Source: an uncultured Brevibacillus sp. (GTDB taxonomy: Bacteria; Bacillota; Bacilli; Brevibacillales; Brevibacillaceae). Taken from it: DNA of 39,388 nt. The notes beneath the pieces are model-generated. The model had not been told where the DNA came from. It did no database searches and worked only from the letters and a program-made list of their open reading frames with translations. The first letter of the stretch is position 1, and the number at the start of each line of letters is the position of its first letter. The DNA is taken from contig CAMIVR010000038.1 of NCBI GenBank assembly GCA_946402065.1, positions 1 to 39,388 of the forward strand, written 5' to 3'. A program made the position numbers and the translations under genes. Positions 8,614-16,714 of the stretch are shown piece after piece.

Positions 8614-8625
8614 TTGTGATCACAA
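8614..8625. promoter_or_regulatory. 12-bp perfect palindrome at the expected transcription start
   Basis: TTGTGATCACAA is a perfect palindrome 5 bases after the TATAAT. A repressor bound there would block initiation. It might also be chance, since it is only 12 bases. Confidence 0.35.
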
Positions 8626-8650
8626 CCAAAATGATAAAGGAGAGGTTTAC

Positions 8651-9544
8651 ATGAAAGCAAACAGATTTGGCGAAAAAGGCTTTAAACAAACTGTAGTAGT
8701 GGCGGCAATCGCCATTGGAGCGAGTGCATTGCTGTTCCAGGGATTCATTCAGGCGGCCACGGCGGAGGAATTCAAAAAAATCAATACGATCCCGACCAGC
8801 TATGCGAATGTTGCTGCCAGTACATCCAAAGCAACTCAAAGCAATTTGCCGACAGGCTACAAAAAAGCGAATTATAAAATAGGAGCAATTGACCTTGAGT
8901 ACTACCGCAACCAAACGCCGACCAGCAAGGACATCACCAAAGAAGCGGCCGCAGAAATTGGCGCGCGTGCGCTTTGGGAAGTATTCGGCCTGAACCTGGA
9001 GGGGCAAGTGATTGAAATGGGCTACCAGCAGCCGACGGAGAGCCTTCCCCGTTCAAGCTGGTACGCTGATGTGCTGATTAACGGCAAACGCAGTTATTGT
9101 TTCTCTGTAGACTCGGTAACAGGAGAATTGTTTGATGTCGTCCACGGCAGAACGCTGGATAAACAAGTATCCGTAGCCTTTGATCCGGTTCTTGATAAAA
9201 ACCCGCAGGAATACGTTGCGCTGGCAAAAAAACTGGCGGAGAAATACAACGTTGTTCACAGCCAGGTCAAGTCGGTTACATACAACGGCCAAGGCTACAG
9301 CGACAATGATCCGACGATTTCGCTCGATATCGCTGGCGAAAACGGGGAAATTGCCTTGATGACGTTCTCCCGTTATGACAAGGCGTTGCTCGGAATCGGG
9401 TATAATGGGTCATACAAGCCCTCACTGGAATTCAACGAAAAGTTGCAGAAGAAGCTGGAGGAAAAAGTCAAAGAGCTTGAAAAGTCAGCTCCCCCTGCCT
9501 CTGGAAACGAAACACCGTTCCTGACGCCAGTGGAATTGGATTAA
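8651..9544 (+). CDS. Secreted PepSY-like protein of unknown function
   Basis: A 297-residue exported protein. Basic residues 2-13 are followed by a hydrophobic helix (about 14-34) and a likely cleavage near QAATA. The exported part has two PepSY-like halves, one ending in YCFSVDSVTGELFDVVHGR (a strand-turn-strand with the typical D-x-x-T-G-E), and one in about 185-270. The C-terminal end is a charged helix with a proline-rich tail. PepSY-like domains often inhibit proteases or sense envelope conditions. Its place between a response regulator and a sensor kinase suggests that it is a regulated envelope protein, perhaps feeding back on the kinase. The start is ATG 8651 with AAAGGAGAGG upstream. 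Confidence 0.75.
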   Translation: MKANRFGEKGFKQTVVVAAIAIGASALLFQGFIQAATAEEFKKINTIPTSYANVAASTSKATQSNLPTGYKKANYKIGAIDLEYYRNQTPTSKDITKEAAAEIGARALWEVFGLNLEGQVIEMGYQQPTESLPRSSWYADVLINGKRSYCFSVDSVTGELFDVVHGRTLDKQVSVAFDPVLDKNPQEYVALAKKLAEKYNVVHSQVKSVTYNGQGYSDNDPTISLDIAGENGEIALMTFSRYDKALLGIGYNGSYKPSLEFNEKLQKKLEEKVKELEKSAPPASGNETPFLTPVELD

Positions 9545-9568
9545 TCGTCACCAGCATTTTCAGTTTTC

Positions 9569-9594
9569 AAGCCGCCGCAAAGTTGGCGGCTTTT
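9569..9594 (+). terminator. Intrinsic terminator after the PepSY-like gene
   Basis: AAGCCGCC (9569-9576) pairs with GGCGGCTT (9585-9592) around an 8-nt loop, followed by T's. The 325-base gap to the kinase holds this and the small ORF below. Confidence 0.75.
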
Positions 9595-9678
9595 CACGAT
9601 GAATCGCCCTTCGCGATCATAGGTTACCCGGTTTACTTCCATGTGCCGTACCCATTTTACAACGAGAGGTGAATCCTG

Positions 9679-9873
9679 TTGAACACAATGGCAAGCGTTG
9701 AGAATAGAGCAGCATTCATAAAGCGGGACAGAGGGGAATGGGAGCTTGTGTGGAGCTGTGACGATACAGGCGTTGTGCGGATGAATGCCGTTCACACGCA
9801 TGAGCTGCAAAGTTGGGCGGATGTGCATCAAACTGTCTGCAAGCCAGGTTTTCGGTCGACGGCAAGCCAATGA
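9679..9873 (+). CDS. Small ORF (64 aa) overlapping the kinase start
   Basis: This open frame has a TTG start 7 bases after GAGAGGTG and ends by overlapping the start codon of the histidine kinase (ATGA). The kinase ATG itself has no recognisable ribosome site, so translation of this frame may deliver ribosomes to it. The peptide is soluble-looking, with a Trp-rich middle (GEWELVWSCDD), and matches no family I know. It could be a real small protein, a translational leader, or chance. The support is the ribosome site and overlap rather than the protein sequence. Confidence 0.4.
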   Translation: MNTMASVENRAAFIKRDRGEWELVWSCDDTGVVRMNAVHTHELQSWADVHQTVCKPGFRSTASQ

Positions 9874-11267
9874 AATACCGTACCTTTTTAACCACACTTG
9901 TGCTCTTCCTGCTCACCTTCAATCTGGGAGTCCTCATCATTTCGATCACGACTTTCAAAGACACGGTTCAGCGTGCAGAAGAGAGAAGCTTGGGCGAACA
10001 TTACTTTATCACATCTGCGCTTGTAAAGGATTTTCATGCTGTGGAAAGCCGCGGAATCGAGATTGAGGGCACTTTAGGTTCGCTTTTGCAGCCATACAGC
10101 TATCTGTCCGGGGATAAGAAGGTGAAACTGGCGCTTTACAAAGGCAATCAACTCGTCTATTCGAATCGGCAGGGAATCGCTTTGCCTACCCATTTTTTGG
10201 CACCGCCGGACAACGGCAATCGGCTCGTATCCATGGAAAAATCAGCTGGCTTGAGCTATGTCATCGTGTCGGGAAAGCTTCCGGCGCCGTATGACCTATA
10301 TACTATGGTTTATCTCTACGATACGACGGATGCCATCACTGCTTGGGAACAAATGAAAAACGTACTGTTTGCCGCCGGATTTGTTTTATCCATTTTGCTT
10401 GCAGCCGGTTTGCTGTTCGTGCTTAATCGCATATTCAAGCCCCTGGCGCAGATTTCGCAAACCTCCCGCAAGCTTGCGGCTGGCGCCTATGATACCAGGC
10501 TTCCGGTATCGGGGAACGATGAGCTTTCCGAAATGGCCCAAAGCTTCAATCACATGGCGGAGGAAATTCAGAATCAGATGCGGCAGCTGGCTGCGGCGGC
10601 GGAGCAGAAGCAGCAATTCGTCGACAATTTGGCCCATGAGCTGAGAACGCCGCTTACCGCCATTTACGGGTATGCGGAGTATATTCAAAAGGTCGTGCGC
10701 ACGGAAGAGGACAAGCTGTTTGCGACCGATTACATTATGTCGGAGAGCCGCAGACTGCAGAATATCGCTTATCGCTTGCTGGATCTGGCAACTCTGCGGG
10801 GAAACGCGATCGAGCGGAGCGACGTTCGAATGGAGGTTCTGGTTGGCGGAGTCGAGCAATCACTGACGATGAAAGCCGCGGAGCAAAACATCCGGATTAC
10901 GTATGAGTATCGCTTTGACACGTTGTTTTGCGATGCCGACCTGATACACATCCTGCTCGTCAATTTGCTCGATAACGCGATCAAAGCATGCGGGCCGGAT
11001 GGAGTCATCAGGCTGGTCGCCGAGCTGGAGGATGAACACAAGGTGATTTCCGTAACAGATAACGGCAAGGGGATGGCTGCCGATCATCTCGCTCACATTA
11101 CGGAGGCGTTCTATCGGGTAGATCCTTCCCGCAGTCGGGCTGGCGGCGGGGCGGGGCTAGGCTTGACGCTTTGCCGGCAGATTGCCATGAACCATGAGGC
11201 AGAGCTGAGCTTTTCATCTGAGCTGGGAGTTGGAACGACAGTGAAGCTAACGTTTCTCGGTCCTTAG
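9870..11267 (+). CDS. Membrane sensor histidine kinase (HAMP, HisKA, HATPase_c)
   Basis: A 465-residue kinase. The first membrane helix is at about 7-29, an extracytoplasmic sensor of about 130 residues follows, and the second helix is at about 168-190. A HAMP domain comes next (RIFKPLAQISQTSRKLAAG onward). The phosphoacceptor is His256 in NLAHELRTPL. The ATPase domain has NLLDNAIKAC (N box), VTDNGKGM (G1) and GGGAGLGLTLC (G2). I start at ATG 9870; it lacks its own ribosome site and overlaps the upstream small ORF. It is most likely the partner of the OmpR-type regulator at 7872-8519, although a secreted-protein gene and a terminator separate the two. Confidence 0.88.
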   Translation: MKYRTFLTTLVLFLLTFNLGVLIISITTFKDTVQRAEERSLGEHYFITSALVKDFHAVESRGIEIEGTLGSLLQPYSYLSGDKKVKLALYKGNQLVYSNRQGIALPTHFLAPPDNGNRLVSMEKSAGLSYVIVSGKLPAPYDLYTMVYLYDTTDAITAWEQMKNVLFAAGFVLSILLAAGLLFVLNRIFKPLAQISQTSRKLAAGAYDTRLPVSGNDELSEMAQSFNHMAEEIQNQMRQLAAAAEQKQQFVDNLAHELRTPLTAIYGYAEYIQKVVRTEEDKLFATDYIMSESRRLQNIAYRLLDLATLRGNAIERSDVRMEVLVGGVEQSLTMKAAEQNIRITYEYRFDTLFCDADLIHILLVNLLDNAIKACGPDGVIRLVAELEDEHKVISVTDNGKGMAADHLAHITEAFYRVDPSRSRAGGGAGLGLTLCRQIAMNHEAELSFSSELGVGTTVKLTFLGP

Positions 11268-11269
11268 GA

Positions 11270-11487
11270 AAAGTGTAAACATCTTTCAAACGAACTGCCT
11301 GCTCAGGGCGGAGCGGGACTGGAATACCGATGAGCTGGCGCGCTTGGAGCGCAATATGCGTGTTGCGAGTTGGGCGATTTTCGGTGCAGCGATCCAGTGG
11401 GGCCAGGAGCCGATCAAGCTGACAAAGGAACAATAGGCGGAAGCCATCCTCTCCGTCGTGATGGATGGAATGACACTCCCTGAATAA
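11270..11487 (+). pseudogene. C-terminal remnant of a TetR-family regulator
   Basis: Right after the kinase stop, one frame gives about 70 codons matching the C-terminal dimerisation end of TetR/AcrR regulators: DELARLERNMRVASWAIFGAAIQWGQ, then KEQ, then AEAILSVVMDGM. An in-frame TAG at 11434-11436 interrupts it just before the last helix, and the whole DNA-binding half is missing. It is a dead fragment, showing that this junction has been rearranged or deleted. The 302-base gap holds nothing else that I can see. Confidence 0.6.
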
Positions 11488-11569
11488 GAGTGTCGCATGC
11501 TTCAAGAAAACTGCCGGTGATGTAATACATTCGTGATGAAATACATTCGTTAGGAAATGAGGGAATCGT

Positions 11570-12373
11570 TTGGATTTAACTTTTGCAAGCATTGTCGCCA
11601 AGCTCCGTGCCGCAGGCTGTGTTTTTGCCGAGGACGAGGCCGATCTGCTCATCGCTGCAGCACAGACACCGGCGGAGCTCGCTGCCATGGTCGAGCGGCG
11701 AGCAGCCGGACTGCCGCTCGAACACGTCATCGGCTGGGCGAAGTTCTGCGGCCTGCGGATCGCTGTCGATCCGGGAGTCTTCATCCCACGGCGGCGCACC
11801 GAATTTCTTGTCAAGCAGGCCATCGCTGTTGCCGGACCGGGAGCCGTCGTGGTCGACCTGTGCTGCGGCACGGGCGCTGTAGGTCTGGCGGTGGCTGCAG
11901 CCCTGGAAGGGATTGAGCTATACGCCGCCGACATCGATCCTGCCGCAGTGCGGTGCGCCCGCCGCAATGTCGTTGCCGCCGGTGGTCGAGTGTACGAAGG
12001 AGACCTCTACGAGCCATTGCCAGCGACTTTGCGCGGACGCGTCGATGTTCTGGTTGTCAACGCGCCCTATGTGCCAACTGACGCGATTCAGCGAATGCCG
12101 GCGGAAGCCCGTGTATACGAAGCGCGCGTAGCGCTTGACGGCGGAGTGGACGGGCTTGACATCCAGCGGCGGGTGGCTGCCGGGGCGTTAAGCTGGCTGG
12201 CGCCGGGTGGCCACCTGTTGATCGAGACGAGCGAGCGGCAAGCGCCACAGACCGAGGCAATGTTTGCCCGCAACGGGCTGATCCCGCAGGTGGCCAGTCT
12301 GGATGAACTGGATGCCACCGTCGTCATCGGAGCCAAGCCAGAGCTCCCCACCGGGTCAGGCACAGGCGACTAG
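11570..12373 (+). CDS. Putative protein N5-glutamine methyltransferase (PrmC/HemK-like)
   Basis: A 267-residue class I SAM methyltransferase of the HemK/PrmC type. A short helical N-terminus is followed by PLEHVIGWAKFCGL and a VFIPRRRTEFLV motif, which in PrmC leads into the catalytic fold. SAM motif I is VVDLCCGTGAVG (94-105) and AADIDPAAVRCARRN is motif II. The family's catalytic NPPY reads NAPY here (164-167), as in a PrmC-like subgroup that I recall being annotated from Bacillota and Actinobacteria. It may act on a protein other than release factors. The TTG start follows a GGAAATGAGGG site. The gene is clearly GC-richer than its neighbours and sits beside a dead TetR fragment, which hints at acquisition. 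Confidence 0.78.
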   Translation: MDLTFASIVAKLRAAGCVFAEDEADLLIAAAQTPAELAAMVERRAAGLPLEHVIGWAKFCGLRIAVDPGVFIPRRRTEFLVKQAIAVAGPGAVVVDLCCGTGAVGLAVAAALEGIELYAADIDPAAVRCARRNVVAAGGRVYEGDLYEPLPATLRGRVDVLVVNAPYVPTDAIQRMPAEARVYEARVALDGGVDGLDIQRRVAAGALSWLAPGGHLLIETSERQAPQTEAMFARNGLIPQVASLDELDATVVIGAKPELPTGSGTGD

Positions 12374-12414
12374 CGGCAGCAGCATTCACATGTCGACTTA
12401 AGCCCGCTAGTTCA

Positions 12415-12855
12415 TTAGATTCCTGCCGCGACATCGCCCAGCTTGTCCAGCATAATTTCGGTTCCGTGCATCCGCTGTTCCGGTGTGTCGTGGCCGTCGA
12501 AGTAAGCGCATTGCTCTGTGAAAATCAGCTGCGTTCCTGATCCCGATGGCTTGAACTCCACTGTCGTCACCGAGACAGAGATCCGCGTATCATTCATGTC
12601 CAACGAGTACGTATAGACGATGCGCTGCTCCGGGATAATTTCCTGATAAGTCGCATCGAAGGTAAAGACCGGGCCTCCTGTTGGACCACCCTGGCTGCGC
12701 TCATGGCCGCCGACGCGGAAGTCGAATTCATCCGCTTTTGAAAACCAGCGGCTCTTGGCTTCCTGGTCCGACCATGCTGTGAATACGTGGGCGGGAGAAG
12801 CGGCATAGGTACGTTCGATCATGAATGTGTCGTGTGTAACAAAGTGTTTGCTCAT
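12415..12855 (-). CDS. SRPBCC / AHSA1-like domain protein
   Basis: A 146-residue single-domain protein of the START/Bet v1-like (SRPBCC) fold, Aha1-C-type. The typical opening is IERTYAASPAHVFTAWSDQEAKSRWF, then a strand-rich middle with GGP, and a C-terminal helix region with EQCAYFDGHD. Such proteins bind hydrophobic ligands and are commonly encoded next to a small DNA-binding regulator. Here the start codon overlaps the stop of the MerR gene (ATGA), with AGGAGG 9 bases upstream, so the two are one operon. The ligand is unknown. Confidence 0.85.
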   Translation of the reverse strand: MSKHFVTHDTFMIERTYAASPAHVFTAWSDQEAKSRWFSKADEFDFRVGGHERSQGGPTGGPVFTFDATYQEIIPEQRIVYTYSLDMNDTRISVSVTTVEFKPSGSGTQLIFTEQCAYFDGHDTPEQRMHGTEIMLDKLGDVAAGI

Positions 12856-13358
12856 TTGTTTTGTCCTCCTTTGGTTGGTTCATCGGTTACCTCGGCCAGG
12901 AAATCGCCCAGCCTGTCAAAATGGCGCTCCATGTTCATTCGCTTTTCAACAAAATACTTCTCATGGCTCTTTTTGATCATTCCGAACAGCTTGGTAAAAT
13001 CCTCAATCGTGGCGGGTTCGTCCATTTGCATCAGATTTGACACATGCAGCAATTCCTTTAACAGCTTCTGTTGCACCGCAATATTCTCCCGCAGCCGAGC
13101 GATTTGCAGTGAAACGGCTTCCAAAGGATTGTACTTCTCGTGCTCCATGATTTTTTGGATCTCCTCAAGGGACAGCCCCAGCTCTTTCAATGAAAGGATT
13201 TGCTGCAACCGCGAAAAGTCAGCTTCACAGTACAGCCTGTGTCCGGAATCGGAATGGCCGGATGGGGAAAACAGGCCGATCTGATCGTAATATCGCAAGG
13301 TCCGAATCGTTAAACCTGACAGCTTCGCAAGCTCTCCGACTTTCCACTGTCGCTTCAT
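12852..13358 (-). CDS. MerR-family transcriptional regulator
   Basis: A 168-residue MerR regulator. The N-terminal winged helix has WKVGELAKLSGLTIRTLRYYDQIGLF, then SGHRLYCEADFSRLQQI. The long coiled dimerisation helix follows, from about 70 to 110. The C-terminal part is helical with no Cys cluster, arguing for an organic effector rather than a metal. I start at ATG 13358 because GAGGAG lies 6 bases upstream; the ATG two codons earlier abuts that site. Its own promoter has the hallmark 19-bp spacer, so it should control this two-gene operon by promoter twisting. The SRPBCC partner may bind the same ligand. Confidence 0.9.
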   Translation of the reverse strand: MKRQWKVGELAKLSGLTIRTLRYYDQIGLFSPSGHSDSGHRLYCEADFSRLQQILSLKELGLSLEEIQKIMEHEKYNPLEAVSLQIARLRENIAVQQKLLKELLHVSNLMQMDEPATIEDFTKLFGMIKKSHEKYFVEKRMNMERHFDRLGDFLAEVTDEPTKGGQNK

Positions 13359-13400
13359 CTTCATCTCCTCTTTTTACGCTAGCTATTTACCGGTAGCTCC

Positions 13401-13431
13401 AGTATAAAACATGACGTCGCGTAAGGTTCAA
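13401..13431 (-). promoter_or_regulatory. MerR-type promoter/operator with 19-bp spacer
   Basis: Read on the minus strand, TTGAAC (-35, 13431-13426) and TATACT (-10, 13406-13401) are separated by exactly 19 bases. The spacer region contains a dyad of AAC-x-T-x-ACG and CGT-x-A-x-GTT half-sites. This over-long spacer with a central dyad is the signature of MerR-activated promoters. It sits just upstream of the MerR-SRPBCC operon. Confidence 0.75.
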
Positions 13432-13440
13432 GTTTTTCTG

Positions 13441-13566
13441 TTACTTCGTCGCTTGATTTTCTGATCTGTCTTTCATTCGGATCAAATCAAGGATCGTCCG
13501 ATCTGACAGAAACAGACCGACAAATGTGAGCAGGGCTCCGGACAACGCTACCCGGATGGTAATGAC
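13441..13566 (-). pseudogene. Possible C-terminal fragment of a membrane protein
   Basis: On the minus strand a frame open after a TGA encodes a hydrophobic helix (ALSGALLTFVGLFLS), then a polar tail (DLIRMKDRSENQATK) and TAA at 13443-13441. It resembles the last helix and tail of a transporter, but it has no start or ribosome site. The rest of the 424-base gap holds the MerR promoter and the leader of the next gene. Confidence 0.3.
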
Positions 13567-13782
13567 CGGCAGTCAGCGTGCAGGCTGTTTTGTCCTCGTA
13601 GGCAAACGACTTGCGCAAATGTTTTGTTTTTTTGCCAACTCCCAAACATTACCAATTGCGGTGCTTGCCAATGTACACGGACATTGCCGGCGCCTTTTTT
13701 TATTTGGTAAGATAGGCAACCTTTTGCAGGCAAACGCATATTGATGTACATCGCATAAATTTGCCAAAAAGGAGCTTTTGTC

Positions 13783-15042
13783 ATGTTTATTTACACAGTA
13801 AAACCGGGGGATTCACTGTTTTCCGTGGCATCCAAATACGAGGTTTCGATGAACACGCTGCGAAATGCTAACGGACTGAAAGAGACTACACTGGTACCGG
13901 GTCAGGATCTGGTTGTGCCAACGACGCGTTATATTGTCCAACCTGGTGATTCGCTGTATCTCATTTCCCAGATGAGCTTTATTCCTGTGCAAGCATTACG
14001 GGAAGTGAATGGATTGAGGTCTGATGCATTAACACCGGGTATGAGACTGACCTTACCTGCACGGGTTAAATATCCGGTAGAAAATTTCAGCTTTTTGTTG
14101 CTGACTACCCCGGCGGAGAGTATAGAGGTGATTGCCGATTCTGCCCCCTATAACACGTATTACGGGATATTTGAGCACCACATTCTGGAAGGCGGGTGGC
14201 TAAGTGAATTAGATGATGCGGCGGTGATACAAGCGAGCCGGAATCATCACGTAGCACCGCTAGCCACCATCACAAATTTAACGGCGACTGGATTTAGTGC
14301 CACACTCGTCAGTCAAATACTGAATAATCCTGAACAGAGAAACCGCTTGGTCGAGAATATCTACACGCTTGTGAAAACGAAAAATTACGCCGGTGCAACG
14401 ATAGATTTTGAACTCGTCAGGGAAGGGGATCGCGATTTATACACCGGGTTTTTACGTTCGCTAAACGAGCGATTAAAGCCTGAGGGGTATTTTCTCTCCG
14501 TTGCCGTTCCAGCCAAATCAAATGACGAGGCTCCCTGGTTGCGTGGATATGATTACGGGGGAATTGGAGCGGTAGTCGACTTTGTCTTTATAATGACGTA
14601 TGACTATCACGAGGCGAGCAGTGATCCAGGGCCAGTTGCTCCAATCGGGGAGGTTCGACGTACCGTTGAGTATGCTCTTAGCCAAATGAACCGAAGAAAA
14701 ATCGTGCTTGGGGTAGCACGATACGGATACGACTGGACGATGGCAGATGATTCCGTGATCAGCGCCAAGGCGGTGACGGCTTCTGATGCCGTGCATCTCG
14801 CCATGCGCTATTCGGTACCGATCCAATATTCGGAAGTGTATCAACAGCCGCATTTTACGTATTGGGACGAAAGGGGTCGCAGGCATATCGTTTGGTTTGA
14901 GAATTCGCGCGGCCGTGCGCAGAAATACAAGCTGGTTTACGATTACCGCCTAAGAGGGGTAGGAGCGTGGCAGCTTGGGTTTGAATTTCCTCAATCGCAC
15001 GTTTTATTGCCGCACTTTTTTTCGGTTAAAAAAGTCATTTAA
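13783..15042 (+). CDS. LysM-GH18 peptidoglycan hydrolase, SleL/YaaH-type
   Basis: A 419-residue spore-type hydrolase. Two LysM repeats occupy residues 1-100 (TVKPGDSLFSVASKYEVS and IVQPGDSLYLISQMS). A GH18 TIM barrel follows, with the catalytic strand AGATIDFELV (general-acid Glu) and a Tyr-rich substrate strand (VFIMTYDYHE). The family cleaves N-acetylglucosaminyl bonds in cortex fragments during germination. There is no signal peptide; spore-coat proteins are assembled from the mother-cell cytosol, so that fits. AAGGAG lies 8 bases before the ATG. A longer paralogue follows 99 bases downstream. Confidence 0.88.
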   Translation: MFIYTVKPGDSLFSVASKYEVSMNTLRNANGLKETTLVPGQDLVVPTTRYIVQPGDSLYLISQMSFIPVQALREVNGLRSDALTPGMRLTLPARVKYPVENFSFLLLTTPAESIEVIADSAPYNTYYGIFEHHILEGGWLSELDDAAVIQASRNHHVAPLATITNLTATGFSATLVSQILNNPEQRNRLVENIYTLVKTKNYAGATIDFELVREGDRDLYTGFLRSLNERLKPEGYFLSVAVPAKSNDEAPWLRGYDYGGIGAVVDFVFIMTYDYHEASSDPGPVAPIGEVRRTVEYALSQMNRRKIVLGVARYGYDWTMADDSVISAKAVTASDAVHLAMRYSVPIQYSEVYQQPHFTYWDERGRRHIVWFENSRGRAQKYKLVYDYRLRGVGAWQLGFEFPQSHVLLPHFFSVKKVI

Positions 15043-15141
15043 AAAACACGGATCGAAGAAATGCAGGCGGCATCTAAATCAAATCGTACACTAGCGGAAT
15101 ACAGTAGTATAGATAATGAATGAGGAAAGCGAGGGTCATCC

Positions 15142-16554
15142 GTGCAGATTCATGTCATACAAAGGGGAGAAACCCTATGGCTCCTGTCTCAACGGTATGG
15201 GGCCAGAATCAGCCAGATTGCGACCGTGAACGAACTGCAAAGTCCTGATTCTCTGGTGATTGGGCAGGCGATTGTTATCCCTAATCCTTACAGTGAGTAC
15301 GTCGTTGAACCAGGTGATAGCCTCCGGGTGATTGCCGAGCGTTATGGAATTACCGTACACGAACTTTTACAGGCCAATCAGATTACCAACCCTGCTCTTG
15401 TCTTCCCAGGTCAAGTATTAACCATTCCGATTTACCATACAGTCCAGCCGGGAGAAACGCTTTCGATGATTGCCCGGCACTACGGAACAACCGTGCAGGC
15501 AATCGTGCGAGCGAATCAAATACCAGATCCCAACCGTATTTATCCGGGGCGGGTTTTGCGGATCCCGGAAAAAAGGAAACCCGCGATCGACGTGAATGCT
15601 TTTACCGACCGCTTTACGGAAGCAGGCGCTCGGGAACTACTCAGAGTTAGCCGGTATTTAACCTATGCAAGCCCGTTTGGATATCGCATACGCGCAGATG
15701 GCAGCCTGGAACCCATAAATGACAAGGGGATCATTCAGGCAGCCCTCTCCAGTCAAGTGTTGCCAATGATGGCCATTACGAATTTCACAGCTACGGAGCT
15801 GGGCTCCGATCTGGCCCACACCATTCTTAGCAGCCCGGAACTGCAAAACACGTTATTGACCAATATCATCAGTACGATGAAAAGCAAAAAATACGCTGGT
15901 CTGAATATCGATTTTGAAAACGTTTTGCCAAGTGACCGCGAGCTCTACAATCAATTCCTGCGACGCACTGTCGATCGTTTGCACCCGGAAGGATTTTTCG
16001 TGTCATCCTCGCTTGCTCCCAAGACAAGCGGAGAGCAGAAGGGATTGTTGTATGAAGCACATGATTATCCGGCTCACGGAGAAATTCTCGACTTTGTCGT
16101 CCTCATGACCTATGAATGGGGCTATCGACTTGGTCCGCCCCAGGCAATCTCACCGATCAACCAAATAAAAGCTGTTCTTGATTACGCGGTCAGTGTCATC
16201 CCGAGGAACAAGATCTTGATGGGCCTTGAGCTGTACGCACGCGATTGGCTGCTTCCTCACGTACAGGGACAGGCGGCGGAAACGTTCAGCATGCAAGAAG
16301 CTATCCGCAGGGCTGTCAAATACGGAGCGATCATTCAGTACGATCAGAAATCCCAGTCCCCGTTCTTCCGCTATGTTGACGAACAGGGACGTACCCATGA
16401 AGTGTGGTTTGAAGACGCACGAAGCTTTCAGGCCAAGTTCCAGCTGGTGAAGGATTACAATCTGCGTGGTGTTAGTTATTGGGTTTTGGGCTACCCATTC
16501 CCGCAAAATTGGGTGCTGCTTGCGGACAATTTTCACATCATCAAATTGGCATAA
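15142..16554 (+). CDS. LysM-GH18 peptidoglycan hydrolase with three LysM repeats
   Basis: A 470-residue paralogue of the previous gene. It has three N-terminal LysM repeats (about 1-50, 51-98 and 99-145), each with the GD/GE-S/T-L and I-A-x-x-Y-G pattern. The GH18 barrel follows, with catalytic AGLNIDFENV and the substrate strand VVLMTYEWGYRLG. Start GTG 15142 follows GCGAGGG. No signal peptide is present, consistent with a spore-coat or cortex location. Three rather than two LysM modules may change peptidoglycan or chitin-like ligand binding. No terminator is visible before the convergent gene. Confidence 0.88.
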   Translation: MQIHVIQRGETLWLLSQRYGARISQIATVNELQSPDSLVIGQAIVIPNPYSEYVVEPGDSLRVIAERYGITVHELLQANQITNPALVFPGQVLTIPIYHTVQPGETLSMIARHYGTTVQAIVRANQIPDPNRIYPGRVLRIPEKRKPAIDVNAFTDRFTEAGARELLRVSRYLTYASPFGYRIRADGSLEPINDKGIIQAALSSQVLPMMAITNFTATELGSDLAHTILSSPELQNTLLTNIISTMKSKKYAGLNIDFENVLPSDRELYNQFLRRTVDRLHPEGFFVSSSLAPKTSGEQKGLLYEAHDYPAHGEILDFVVLMTYEWGYRLGPPQAISPINQIKAVLDYAVSVIPRNKILMGLELYARDWLLPHVQGQAAETFSMQEAIRRAVKYGAIIQYDQKSQSPFFRYVDEQGRTHEVWFEDARSFQAKFQLVKDYNLRGVSYWVLGYPFPQNWVLLADNFHIIKLA

Positions 16555-16714
16555 TTTGTTTTGGCCGGAGCAAGCCGTTCCATGACAAGTAACCGTATCG
16601 TCAACCACATATTGATAGAATGGCGTCAGGCTGTCGATTAAAATCTGCAGCCGTTCCTTTTTCCTGGCGAATCTTGTGAAACCAGTCACGGCTCCTGCGT
16701 TTGCAAACAGGCGT

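Noticed and set aside
11098..11967. Minus-strand 289-codon frame over the kinase end, TetR remnant and methyltransferase start
   Set aside because: It crosses three plus-strand coding regions with clear motifs and is low-complexity Ala/Arg/Ser-rich antisense.
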